From contig JALUTL010000427.1 in the NCBI GenBank assembly GCA_027016475.1, forward strand, positions 1 to 19,553: DNA of 19,553 nucleotides, in the 5' to 3' direction. The notes beneath the pieces are model-generated. The model had not been told where the DNA came from. It saw only the letters and a program-made list of their open reading frames with translations, and ran no database searches. A program made the position numbers and the translations under genes. Shown here in pieces: positions 1-7,800 of this stretch. Source of the DNA: Candidatus Heimdallarchaeota archaeon (GTDB lineage Archaea > Asgardarchaeota > Heimdallarchaeia > Heimdallarchaeales > Kariarchaeaceae). Positions within the stretch are counted from its first letter, which is position 1, and every line of letters starts with the position of its first letter.

Positions 1-2
1 TA

Positions 3-1127
3 AGAGAACAAATAGACCATGTGAAACAATATGTCGGAAAGGTTTACGTAATTGTTCCAACATTGATCTTCCCAAGGCAGGATGGTTATGATTACAAGAA
101 GGATTACACATACGATAATGTAATGGTACAGTTTCCAAAATACATCTATCCACCAAAAAGATTGTTAATAAAACCTGTCAACTATAGATTAAGGATACTC
201 AGGTGGATCATTGAACGAAACATTCGGCGAATACAAGGCTCTTTCAGATTGATTCATGGTCATTTTGGGACAACCTCCACCTTATTAACAAATTTGAAAC
301 GAAAGATAGACATTCCTCTTATAGTTTCATTTTATGGATATGATGCATATAATCGTGAATACGATGTAGACTACTATCAAGAGCTAACAGAAACAGCAGA
401 TCTAAGTTTGGCCTTGAGCAACCATATGAAACAACGATTGATTTCTCTTGGTTTTCCCGAAAATAAGGTACTCATTCACCATTTGGGTGTGGATACAACC
501 TTTTTCAAACCTCTTGAAAGAAAGACGGGTAATTTAAGATTAAAAATGACGACACTCGCATATTTTGTGGAAAAAAAAGGGATTCTTGATGCTGTAAATG
601 CATTTGCAATAGCAAAAAAAAGTGGATTGGATATTGAATTTGAGATCATTGGATTTGGCCCCCTTCAAAAAACAATTGAGAATGAGATCGAAAGGCTGAA
701 CCTCAATGATTCTGTTACAATCGTCGACAATCGTAAATTTGACAACCCTAGAACGGAAATAGCAAAACGACTTCAGCATTCTGATCTTTTCATACTACCA
801 AGCAAGGTCACAAAGGATGGCAATTCTGAAGGTACACCTGTTGTTTTAATGGAAGCTTCTGCGAGCGGAACTCCTTGTATTACAACACAACATTCAGGAA
901 TTCCTGAAATCGTTTTGAACAACCATACTGGAAAGGTAGTTCCTGAAGGAGACATTGAAGGTTTGGCATCCGCAATTGTTGAACTTGCCTCTGATGAAGA
1001 CAAAAGAATTCAGTTTGGAAGAAACGCAAGACAGCATATAGTCGAGAATTTCAACATGGAAATACAGGGTAAAAGGCTGGCCGAAATTTATAGCAATCTC
1101 CTTATGACGTATAGTAAGAAAATCTAA
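3..1127 (+). CDS. Glycosyltransferase family 4, N-terminus outside window
   Basis: This is a retaining GT-B glycosyltransferase that would transfer a sugar from a nucleotide-sugar donor during glycan or lipid-linked oligosaccharide synthesis at the cytoplasmic face. The C-terminal donor-binding half carries the GT4 E-x7-E motif (EGTPVVLME; codons of the two Glu at 828-830 and 852-854), followed by a conserved SGTPCITT segment and a G-PEIV loop. The N-terminal half has the acceptor-side HGHFG motif near residue 80. A GTG at 21 could be called as the start, but the frame is open to the window edge and upstream codons read R-E-Q-I-D-H before the VYVIVP strand. The protein therefore probably begins upstream and this copy is partial. 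Donor and acceptor cannot be assigned. It ends 19 nt from the convergent regulator gene. Confidence 0.88.
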   Translation, partial: REQIDHVKQYVGKVYVIVPTLIFPRQDGYDYKKDYTYDNVMVQFPKYIYPPKRLLIKPVNYRLRILRWIIERNIRRIQGSFRLIHGHFGTTSTLLTNLKRKIDIPLIVSFYGYDAYNREYDVDYYQELTETADLSLALSNHMKQRLISLGFPENKVLIHHLGVDTTFFKPLERKTGNLRLKMTTLAYFVEKKGILDAVNAFAIAKKSGLDIEFEIIGFGPLQKTIENEIERLNLNDSVTIVDNRKFDNPRTEIAKRLQHSDLFILPSKVTKDGNSEGTPVVLMEASASGTPCITTQHSGIPEIVLNNHTGKVVPEGDIEGLASAIVELASDEDKRIQFGRNARQHIVENFNMEIQGKRLAEIYSNLLMTYSKKI

Positions 1128-1146
1128 CGATGCATAAACAACACCG

Positions 1147-1989
1147 CTATTTTTGAAATTTGTGGAGATGGAGACCTTTCACTTTTATGGAATCGGAATG
1201 TGTCCATGAGATGGCATTCCGATATTGGCTGATCAACTCTGCTAGGCTTTTTCTTTGATCCAATCGCAATGGCCAAAAATATGTCAAGAGGATATCAACT
1301 ATGAAATGGTTTGTATTTGGCAACTCTGCATCAACAATAATCAGTCTGCCTCCTTTTTTCAAAGTTCGAAGAACCTCGGTTTCCATGAGATAAGCCCCAT
1401 GGCTCGGATAAAACAAAATTATCGCATCATACGAAGCATCTGCAGCTTGAATCTTTCGGTCTTTCTCCAAAACTATTGAAAGACGTTCAATTGATAATTT
1501 GGGAATGTCTTCATCAGATGCAACCAGTAATTCCAATTCTTTTACGTGTTCTATAATTGTGTCAAGAAGCGCTCGGTCATACAGTTGTGGAAAATCTATG
1601 AATAGACACCGATCCACTTGACGAGAATCGGTTACAAACTCAACAATGGACTGCATAAATGGTTGAAAATAATTGATGACATTGACGCCTATGTTGCCGA
1701 TTACTGATCTGGCGTTTGTTACTGCGACAACGCCTTTTTGTGTGATAAAATACTGTTGCTGGCCATTGATGACCTTGTAATCTACCAGTTTATGTCGATG
1801 CAACCTTTCCAATGCTCTGTAAAACTTAGATGGAGGAATACTTTCCAATTGCAACGCATTGAATACCTCCTTCATCAATCGGTAACGAAGGATGGGTGAA
1901 AGATTAGTATAAAGATGCTGCAATGTCACCAGATCCAGCAGACTGAACCCAATCAAACTTTTTCTTAATTCTTGGCCGTCTTTCAACAT
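1147..1989 (-). CDS. PadR-like winged-helix regulator fused to methyltransferase-like domain
   Basis: The 280-aa protein has two parts. Residues about 1-95 look like a PadR-type winged helix: helices, then FYRALERLHRHKLVDYK, a beta-wing with QQQYFITQKG, and a helix. Residues about 110-280 resemble the second half of a class I Rossmann methyltransferase (YDAIILFYPSHG, then LKKGGRLIIVDAELP). The glycine-rich SAM-binding motif I expected near residue 125 is absent; the corresponding strand reads CLFIDFPQLYD. The C-terminal domain may therefore sense a ligand rather than methylate. The ATG at 1987-1989 fits a box TAATTAA (2009-2015) centred 23 nt upstream, so the mRNA is probably leaderless. Tandem palindromes lie immediately beyond it, suggesting autoregulation and control of the divergent gene. 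The DNA-binding call is fairly safe; the role of the second domain is inference. Confidence 0.75.
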   Translation of the reverse strand: MLKDGQELRKSLIGFSLLDLVTLQHLYTNLSPILRYRLMKEVFNALQLESIPPSKFYRALERLHRHKLVDYKVINGQQQYFITQKGVVAVTNARSVIGNIGVNVINYFQPFMQSIVEFVTDSRQVDRCLFIDFPQLYDRALLDTIIEHVKELELLVASDEDIPKLSIERLSIVLEKDRKIQAADASYDAIILFYPSHGAYLMETEVLRTLKKGGRLIIVDAELPNTNHFIVDILLTYFWPLRLDQRKSLAELISQYRNAISWTHSDSIKVKGLHLHKFQK

Positions 1990-2008
1990 GGTTCTATATT
2001 AGTTGACC

Positions 2009-2015
2009 TAATTAA
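2009..2015 (-). promoter_or_regulatory. TATA-like box of the PadR-fusion gene
   Basis: TAATTAA is centred 23 nt upstream of the start codon of the minus-strand regulator, the spacing seen at other first genes in this window. It would place the transcription start at or next to the ATG (leaderless). The leftmost palindrome begins 2 nt further upstream, so a bound repressor would cover the factor B recognition region. Confidence 0.45.
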
Positions 2016-2016
2016 G

Positions 2017-2072
2017 TATTCTAAAAATGAAATATTATTTTGAAATCAAAATATTATTCTGAAAACAGAATA
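2017..2072. promoter_or_regulatory. Tandem array of 18-bp palindromic operator boxes
   Basis: Three 18-bp boxes start at 2017, 2036 and 2055, an exact 19-bp period. Box 2 (2036-2053) is TATTTTGA-AA-TCAAAATA, a perfect 8-bp inverted repeat. Box 3 (2055-2072) is TATTCTG-AAAA-CAGAATA, a perfect 7-bp inverted repeat. Box 1 (2017-2034) is a degenerate version, TATTCTAAAAATGAAATA. A partial fourth copy begins at 2075 (TATTTTG, then ATCAA). The array sits between divergent genes, one of which encodes a PadR-like winged helix, so it is most simply that protein's operator. The AT-rich right end also overlaps the expected promoter of the rightward gene. Confidence 0.7.
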
Positions 2073-2118
2073 TTTATTTTGTCATCAACCAATGAAAAGT
2101 TGGCAATTAGGTGATTGT

Positions 2119-2515
2119 TTGAAAATATTTGTAGCTGGAGGTACTGGAATCATTGGTACCTACTTGATTCCATTATTGGTCTCAATTAATTCATGTAGAG
2201 GATGCAGCAACTGCTTTATTGCAAGCTGTTGAAAATCATACCAAACTGGAAGGTGAAACGATCAACATTGTAGATGACAAGCCAATACAATTCAAAGACC
2301 TTCTTGAGGAGCTTGCCAAAATGATCGGCGCAAAACGTCCTCGGAAAGTTCCATTGGTTCTTGCAAAACTTTTTTTGGGGGCTTATGGTGTGAATTTCAT
2401 GACATCTTCCGTACAGGTGTCAAATTTGAAGACAAAATCGGTTTTAGGATGGGAACCAATATATCCTACTTTTAAAGAAGGCTTTACGCAAGTAATGTTA
2501 GAGCTGGGCTATTGA
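2119..2515 (+). pseudogene. Internally deleted NAD-dependent epimerase/dehydratase (SDR family)
   Basis: A TTG start at 2119, preceded by AGGTGAT (2109-2115), opens a frame reading LKIFVAGGTGIIGTYLIPLL, the N-terminal dinucleotide-binding GGTGxxG strand of an extended short-chain dehydrogenase. Around 2180-2190 the reading jumps frame into IHVEDAATALLQAVENH and then a typical C-terminal substrate-binding part ending EPIYPTFKEGFTQVMLELGY. The middle of the protein, including the catalytic YxxxK region, is missing. Compared with the usual 290-310 aa, about 170-190 codons are gone. The downstream piece is open from about 2190 to 2515 in another frame. I infer one deletion that also shifted the frame; the junction is approximate. 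This was probably the original target gene of the divergent PadR-type regulator. Confidence 0.75.
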
Positions 2516-2576
2516 ATGCAGGTTTTGAAAAACCTCCTTCGATTCAGCTCACCATTCCGCAGCAGTTCAAAATAGG

Positions 2577-2584
2577 TTATTTAT
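2577..2584 (+). promoter_or_regulatory. TATA-like box of acyl-CoA dehydrogenase gene
   Basis: TTATTTAT is centred 23.5 nt before the ATG at 2604. No Shine-Dalgarno sequence is evident, so a leaderless transcript is likely. Confidence 0.4.
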
Positions 2585-2603
2585 TGCTTGAAAAAGTAAG
2601 TGT

Positions 2604-3740
2604 ATGGACTTCAATCTTAGTGAGGACGACAAACTAATTCAAGAAACCGTAAGAGACTTGGCAATGAACAAATTTGCCCCTCGGGCAGATGAGATCGACA
2701 AAAAGTCCATTTTTCCTGAACAAAACATAAAGGAGCTTGCAGAGCTGGGGTTGTTGGGCACAATCTTGGATCCTGCGTATGGCGGCGCAGGCGCATCAAC
2801 AATTTCATACTCAGTCACTCTTGAAGAAATAGCAAAAGCATGTGCATCAACAAGTGTGATCACCTCTGTTACTACAATGGTAGGTTTGGCCATCCAGCGA
2901 AATGGAACAGAAGAGCAGAAGGAGAAATGGGTGACCAAAATAGCTTCCGGCGAAATCATCGGTGCCTTTTGCTTGACAGAGCCCACCGCAGGGAGTGATG
3001 CAGGCAGCCTGAAGACATCTGCTACGGTGGATGGTGATGAAATCGTCTTGAATGGCCAAAAGCTTTGGATAACCAATGCCGCCCATGCAGGAGTATTCCT
3101 TGTGATGGCAAACGAAAACCCATCTCTCGGACATAAGGGAATCAGTGCTTTTGTCGTGGAAAGTGGTTCAGAAGGATTGGAAATCGGTGCGCCAGAAAAG
3201 AAAATGGGCCTGAATGGTAGCCACACATGTGCAGTTTTTTTTGACAATGTCCGCATACCGATTGAAAACAGGTTGGGGGAACAAGGAAAGGGCTTTTCAA
3301 TAGCTTTGGCGTCTTTGGACACTGGAAGGATTGGGATAGCCTCCCAAGCATTGGGCATTGGTGAAGCGGCATATCAGGCCTCAGTCAACTTCGCCAAGGA
3401 GCGAAACCAATTCGGACAGCCGATCTACAATTTCCAAGGCGTTTCATTCCGCATTGCCGACATGAAAATGAAGCTTGAAGCGGCAAGGCTCCTGACCCGT
3501 AAAGCGGCGTGGATGAGGGACAAGGGTATGAAACATACAATGGAAAGTAGCATGGCAAAGGCCTTTGCAACCGAAGTGGCATGTGAAGTGACCCAAAACG
3601 CGATCAAAACTCATGGTGGTATGGGCTTCTCAAAGGAACTGCCTGTCGAACGTTACCATCGTGATATCCAAGCTACCCTTCTGTATGAGGGGACGAATGA
3701 CATTCAACGTGTTGTCATGGTCAAGAATATATTTAAATGA
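2604..3740 (+). CDS. Acyl-CoA dehydrogenase (short/branched-chain type, FAD)
   Basis: This FAD enzyme oxidises an acyl-CoA to the 2-enoyl-CoA and passes electrons to electron-transfer flavoprotein, in fatty-acid or branched-chain amino-acid breakdown. At 378 aa it has normal family length. Visible hallmarks are the first signature GAFCLTEPTAGSDAGSLKT (near residue 120), the second signature THGGMGFSKELPVERYHRD, and the C-terminal LLYEGTNDIQRVV whose Glu362 aligns with the catalytic base of short-chain acyl-CoA dehydrogenases. Substrate chain length cannot be fixed from sequence. No ETF or enoyl-CoA hydratase gene lies beside it. The base composition is richer in GC than its surroundings (line 3001-3060 has 30 of 60 G+C, against 19 of 60 in 18541-18600), which may reflect acquisition or expression level. 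Confidence 0.95.
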   Translation: MDFNLSEDDKLIQETVRDLAMNKFAPRADEIDKKSIFPEQNIKELAELGLLGTILDPAYGGAGASTISYSVTLEEIAKACASTSVITSVTTMVGLAIQRNGTEEQKEKWVTKIASGEIIGAFCLTEPTAGSDAGSLKTSATVDGDEIVLNGQKLWITNAAHAGVFLVMANENPSLGHKGISAFVVESGSEGLEIGAPEKKMGLNGSHTCAVFFDNVRIPIENRLGEQGKGFSIALASLDTGRIGIASQALGIGEAAYQASVNFAKERNQFGQPIYNFQGVSFRIADMKMKLEAARLLTRKAAWMRDKGMKHTMESSMAKAFATEVACEVTQNAIKTHGGMGFSKELPVERYHRDIQATLLYEGTNDIQRVVMVKNIFK

Positions 3741-3775
3741 GAAGTCAAGGAATCTTCTAGCATTAGTCGGCATTT

Positions 3776-4064
3776 AACAAAAATTCAATTTGAAACTTCA
3801 CAATGCACAGGTTGAGATCTTACGCAATCTCCCAAAGGTTGTTTCGGTCACTGAGGGACTTGTGGACAAGGTCTTTGAAACTGGCATCTGACCTCTTTCA
3901 GCTTTCCACGTCTCACCAATTGGAAAGAGACCAATTTCTGACTTCAACATTATTTACTTCTAGTTGTTCTCAATGGATAAATTGGACTGCTTCAATTTCC
4001 GTTGATCCATAACATTGGGTCTATGATTGAATCAATCATAACACAAATTGCTGATGTTCGGTGG
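3776..4064 (+). pseudogene. Relic of the 3' end of gene X (duplicate of 6496-7800)
   Basis: Read in the frame of the intact gene further right, this stretch gives FNLKLHNAQVEIL, VVSVTEGLVDKVFETGI, then a TGA where the intact copy has Trp, then HVSPIGKRPISDFNIIYF, a TAG in place of Gln, and LDCFNF followed by TGA. These match FNLKLRNMQTEIL, VVSVIEELVDMLVETGIW, YVSPIGKRLISEFDIVYF and LDYFHI of the complete protein. After TTGATCCA (shared with the intact copy) there is a deletion of roughly 100 bp, then IAHVW-like remains ending near 4064. The N-terminal 300 codons or so are gone. Several in-frame stops without frameshifts indicate an old, decayed duplicate. Confidence 0.85.
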
Positions 4065-4204
4065 CATGCATTATATAATCAAAAATAATGGTCGTTCATG
4101 AATTATTTTCAGCTATTTCTGAACATTCTTTAGTAACATTCGCACACAGTTCTCGAAAAATGAGAAATAATCGCAAAATTTAAATATTTTTTTCCGTACA
4201 TCTT
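4065..4204 (+). repeat. Duplicated protease promoter region, copy A
   Basis: This stretch matches 7801-7941 along its length, for example GCATGCAT, AATCAAAAATA, TTTTCAGCTAT, ACATTCT, AAAAATGAGAAA and a T-rich run before CATATG or TTATG. TTTAAATA (4179-4186) lies 22.5 nt before the protease ATG at 4205 and serves as a TATA-like box. Non-coding sequence conserved between diverged duplicates suggests retained regulatory function. Confidence 0.65.
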
Positions 4205-5614
4205 ATGCTTTCACAAAAGCTTCTAGGAATTGTTGTGATTATGATGCTGTCGCTTCCGTCATCTGTTGTTGGCAATCAACTGCTATACATGTATTGGGCT
4301 ACACCAGTGGCGGATGCACCAAAGAATGATGGCCTTGTTAACCAGCAGGAACACCTGGAAGACAAATCGTTGATTACATGAACACTGGATTGTCAACTTG
4401 CACAGATTCTGCTATGGCATATATCAACTGTGATGATTGGCTTTCTTACATACCATCTGATGGAGAATATTTTGGGACAATTGTCGTCATGGACAGTGGG
4501 TTGTCCGTGGCGCAATGGAAAGATCTGGAGAGTCAAGGGTATGGCCAAGTGGACATTATCGGAGTGCTTTCACCTAATTCGGCAGGAGGTGCAAAACTGT
4601 ATGACGATCAAAATCGCTACACTGATGCCGACCTAAAGTACAAAAGCGGACAAAACCATGGATTTCAAGTACTGAGTGCCTTAGGGTTAATCGCAAGAGG
4701 GGCAAAAGTCATTTTTGTCAACATCGATCTTGATGAGTTACCGGTTGGTCAGGATAAGGATGAAGGCTTTCATCTTTGGAAAGAAGATGCATGGAAATGG
4801 ATTTACTATAATCGAGCAAAAAATGATATTAATGTAATCAGCATCTCACTTGCTCATTTGGGTGGTAGTATCCAAGATGATGAAGCACAGGATTGGAATG
4901 ATCCTTGGATAAAAAAACTACGGTCCGCTGGAATATTTATTGCCGCAGCTATGGGAAATGACGGCAAGAACACAGAATCAACATATCTTACCTCCCATCC
5001 AGACATTTTTGGGGTAGGCTCTATTGATCATGAGAATCGAGGCGATTGGAGAAAAACAACAAAAAGAATATGGGGGTTTTTCATTTACATATTGGTACTG
5101 GGATGACGACTACCTATCTGTTGAAGGACAATTCAGTGGGTGGTCAGAGCATGCGCGAACGTTGGGATGCAATCATGAAGCTGTGTACTGCTCTTCGTTT
5201 GGCGGAAATTCAAAGACCAATCCGTTCAAAACGGACTTCGTGATGCCTGGCAATGGGGTACCTGTTGCAATAAAAGTTCCACGTGACAAAAATTGGTATT
5301 ATACAACGGGCACCAGCATCAGTACACCTTATTTGAGCACTGCTGTACTGATCACAATATCTGCATACAATATGGGATACCACAGCAAGAGCGGACAACA
5401 CAGGGATCCAAATGTAGACAAACTCTATGAACTGCTTATGGGGGCCTCTTCCCAAAATGGTATCTGGGATCAATATTTGGGATATGGATATGTAGACCTT
5501 CTGGAGCTGTATCATGATGCATACCAAAAGGGATATGCTGATACACCCGTTCCAGTAACACAACCTTCCCCTCCACCAACTAACCCATGTCGCATTTGTG
5601 AGGTGCTACCATGA
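4205..5614 (+). pseudogene. Secreted subtilisin-like serine protease, copy A, two frameshifts
   Basis: Reconstructed length is about 469 aa. An N-terminal hydrophobic stretch (LLGIVVIMMLSLPSSVVG) is a signal peptide. The S8 catalytic set is present: Asp in TIVVMDSG (4492-4494), His in QNHGFQV (4657-4659), oxyanion Asn in AAAMGNDG (4957-4959), and Ser in TGTSISTPYLS (5315-5317). The space between signal peptide and catalytic Asp is too short for a standard I9 propeptide. Reading frames are broken twice. One base is lost near 4335-4342 (the first frame stops at 4379-4381). One base is gained in the G5T5 run at 5072-5081 (that frame stops at 5104-5106). Reassembled, the frame has no stop codons. 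The tail is proline-rich and ends with PCRICEVLP. The stop codon overlaps the next gene's ATG by 4 nt. The frameshifts may be real inactivation or sequence errors. Confidence 0.85.
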
Positions 5615-6321
5615 AACTATCAATTGTCATTCTCCTTCTAGTTCTTGGCCTACCATTTCATAGCATATTGGCTAATACTCCAACAGATGTAGCTAGTAAC
5701 AGCGGGATTGTTCCTGATGAACGTCATGTAGATTATGAAAACACTCTGGATCAGTGGTTTTTGGCATTCAATGGATCTGGTTATCATGAGCAGGTAATCG
5801 ATTTCAATCAGAGTGCCATTGAAAAATTGGGTCATAACTGGACTGATTATGGAATAGAGTATCGGTTTCTATGTGGCTTTGAATTCAACCTAGTCAACCA
5901 GTCTGTCCAGTTTGAAAGAGGGGATTTTGTATTTGTGCTTTTGCTCAATGAAAGCCTCGAAATCACTCCCAACGCAAGCTATTACATGGACAACGACAGC
6001 TTCATCAATGTCGTTCCTCGGCCGATATTGGATGAAGAACATCCCAAAGAAGTATTTCCTGTCATCTTTGGATTTGAAGTGGATATTTTTGATCTACTAG
6101 AATCCAACAATACGAGTGATAATCCATATATTGCAAAATTTGCGGTGTTCTATACCGGGAATGAGTTCATGAACATTTCACTAGTAACGAATCTACATTT
6201 TGCCGGACGAGTAATATATGAAGTGGGTGTTTCAGACAATAATTCTGTTGGTCTAGGGTTGGCTTGGCTGCTGTTTCTTATGGGTCACCCAATTTACAGA
6301 CGTCGGAAGAGCAGCGCATGA
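5611..6321 (+). CDS. Sequon-rich membrane-anchored exported protein, copy A (protease partner)
   Basis: The function is not recognised. The 236-aa protein has a signal peptide (MKLSIVILLLVLGLPFHSILA), an extracellular domain of about 190 residues with at least ten N-x-S/T sequons, and a C-terminal membrane helix (VGLGLAWLLFLMG) followed by RRRK, a type I topology. Its start ATG shares 4 nt (ATGA) with the protease stop and is preceded by GAGGTG (5600-5605), so translation is coupled. It aligns with the protein at 9337-10080 through blocks such as FLAFNGSGY, GFEFNLVNQS, RGDFVFV, NASYYMDNDSF and NPY-AKFAVFYTG. The constant pairing with the protease suggests a membrane anchor, inhibitor or maturation partner, which is inference. 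Confidence 0.8.
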   Translation: MKLSIVILLLVLGLPFHSILANTPTDVASNSGIVPDERHVDYENTLDQWFLAFNGSGYHEQVIDFNQSAIEKLGHNWTDYGIEYRFLCGFEFNLVNQSVQFERGDFVFVLLLNESLEITPNASYYMDNDSFINVVPRPILDEEHPKEVFPVIFGFEVDIFDLLESNNTSDNPYIAKFAVFYTGNEFMNISLVTNLHFAGRVIYEVGVSDNNSVGLGLAWLLFLMGHPIYRRRKSSA

Positions 6322-6322
6322 A

Positions 6323-6401
6323 AATTCAATGGATACAAGAATACTTTCGGTTTCCTTTTGATTGATATGTATATTGAGATTCATGTTTGTATCCTTGAAT
6401 T
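6323..6401. repeat. Inverted repeat downstream of copy A partner gene
   Basis: AATTCAATGGATACA (6323-6337) and TGTATCCTTGAATT (6388-6401) are complementary over 14 bases with one bulged T, separated by 50 nt. It begins 2 nt after the partner gene's stop codon. It could form a transcript-end hairpin or be a recombination scar at the unit boundary. It is not a typical archaeal T-run terminator. Confidence 0.35.
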
Positions 6402-6468
6402 CCCTCATTTACCGAATCGAGCTAAAGTGCTGCGAGAATACATTCGCCCCCCTCTCCCCGTTACCCTC

Positions 6469-6473
6469 TTATA
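6469..6473 (+). promoter_or_regulatory. TATA-like box of gene X
   Basis: TTATA follows a pyrimidine-rich stretch and is centred 25 nt before the GTG at 6496. A GGAG at 6484-6487 sits 8 nt before the start codon, so a short leader is also possible. Confidence 0.35.
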
Positions 6474-6495
6474 CGACGGCATCGGAGCTTAAATT

Positions 6496-7800
6496 GTGAA
6501 ACCAGACTTGCTCGAAGGCAACTATCAAAGCAGTTCATTTAAGAAACATTCGCAAATCGTTGGATACAAATCCCCACCTAATTTTGACAATTGCGCACGC
6601 CCCATGTCACACATATTACAATCACTCGGATTTTTGGAATATGATTTCGGTTTGATCTATCGACCATTTGACTATAGGCTTCAATCAAAATATCCCAGCG
6701 TCTTTGAATTGCTTGATTACAATGACATGTCCGAAAAATACTGTATCTTCCTTGAATTTGCCAAAGAAGAACACGAGACCAAAAGTTTGAGTATAATCCA
6801 TTATGCAACTACACATCTCCTCCTTTCAAAATCAGATGCAGAATGCAATTTTATCCTGAGGTTTCTGCTGAACCTGGATTTGTCAGTAGGAATTCAGGCC
6901 TTCTTCGATGTCATTATGGTTTTAACCGAAATCGTTGAAGCGTTAAGTGAAGAGCCTTTATTTGATACATTTGAGGCATTTGATCGATTTGGAGTCTATG
7001 GTTCATTCCTTATGACAATGAGGGCTTCAACACCTGCGGAGTTGATCTCAAAATTATCCCACAAAGCGGATATGGTTGTTCATGCTTCTGCATCTGAAAT
7101 TGTTCCTGTTCTCCATGAGCTCAGCAAAACCACCGAATCAACAGATACAATCCTTTTCTTCTTTTCTTTGGCAAACTCTCTAATATTCAAGAAACGAAGC
7201 CATGCATTCAGCTTTCTGAATCGTCTATGCAGATTCCTTGTTCAATTTGCAAACGATATTGAACCTTACAATGGAGGCTACTTCTCAACCAGTCTTAGAA
7301 GAGAATTGGCAGAACACTTGGTTGAAAGTATTGGAGTACTGGCCCAATGCCTCATTGACAAACCGCATGACCTAGGAAAGTTGCTGCTTCCTTTTGACCT
7401 TGCCGTAGATTTCAATCTCAAACTCCGCAATATGCAGACTGAGATTTTAAGTGTCAATACCCCTGAGGTTGTTTCAGTAATTGAGGAACTTGTGGACATG
7501 CTTGTTGAAACTGGAATATGGTCTCATTCTGACTTCTACGTTTCACCAATCGGGAAGAGACTAATTTCTGAATTCGACATTGTGTACTTCCAATTGCTTT
7601 CCACAGACAGATTGGACTACTTCCATATCCGTGAATTTTTGCTGATGAAACTCCTTCAAAGAGAGTTTCCTCTCACACACAACCTTTACGACTTGATTGG
7701 AACTTTGGCTGAAAATCCTGTTGATCCACTTGAAGTGGAAGAACCAATTTCGATGAATGAATTGGCATCAATTATTATGGGAATTGCTCATGTCTGGTGA
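6496..7800 (+). CDS. Hypothetical cytoplasmic protein (gene X), possible winged helix at C-terminus
   Basis: The family is not recognised. The 434-aa protein has no signal peptide or obvious membrane segment and is predominantly helical, rich in Leu, Phe, Ser and Glu. The segment VVSVIEELVDMLVETGIW...FYVSPIGKRLISEF (residues about 320-355) has the rhythm of a winged helix (helix, then Gly, then a hairpin ending in S/T-x-x-G-x-x-L). That resemblance is weak evidence for nucleic-acid binding. The GTG start at 6496 matches a TATA-like box 25 nt upstream. The same C-terminal segment is the part preserved in the relic at 3776-4064. In both units X immediately precedes a protease gene, separated by about 140 nt that includes a promoter, so X may regulate the protease pair. 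Confidence 0.7.
   Translation: MKPDLLEGNYQSSSFKKHSQIVGYKSPPNFDNCARPMSHILQSLGFLEYDFGLIYRPFDYRLQSKYPSVFELLDYNDMSEKYCIFLEFAKEEHETKSLSIIHYATTHLLLSKSDAECNFILRFLLNLDLSVGIQAFFDVIMVLTEIVEALSEEPLFDTFEAFDRFGVYGSFLMTMRASTPAELISKLSHKADMVVHASASEIVPVLHELSKTTESTDTILFFFSLANSLIFKKRSHAFSFLNRLCRFLVQFANDIEPYNGGYFSTSLRRELAEHLVESIGVLAQCLIDKPHDLGKLLLPFDLAVDFNLKLRNMQTEILSVNTPEVVSVIEELVDMLVETGIWSHSDFYVSPIGKRLISEFDIVYFQLLSTDRLDYFHIREFLLMKLLQREFPLTHNLYDLIGTLAENPVDPLEVEEPISMNELASIIMGIAHVW

Noticed and set aside
2639..3358. A 239-codon open frame on the minus strand inside the acyl-CoA dehydrogenase gene
   Set aside because: It is an antisense shadow of a strongly recognised gene; its translation is Pro/Ser-rich, has no recognisable motif and no promoter.
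3803..4012. A 69-codon plus-strand open frame as a small gene
   Set aside because: It is a wrong-frame reading of the decayed X relic, whose true frame aligns with 7408-7800 and contains stops.
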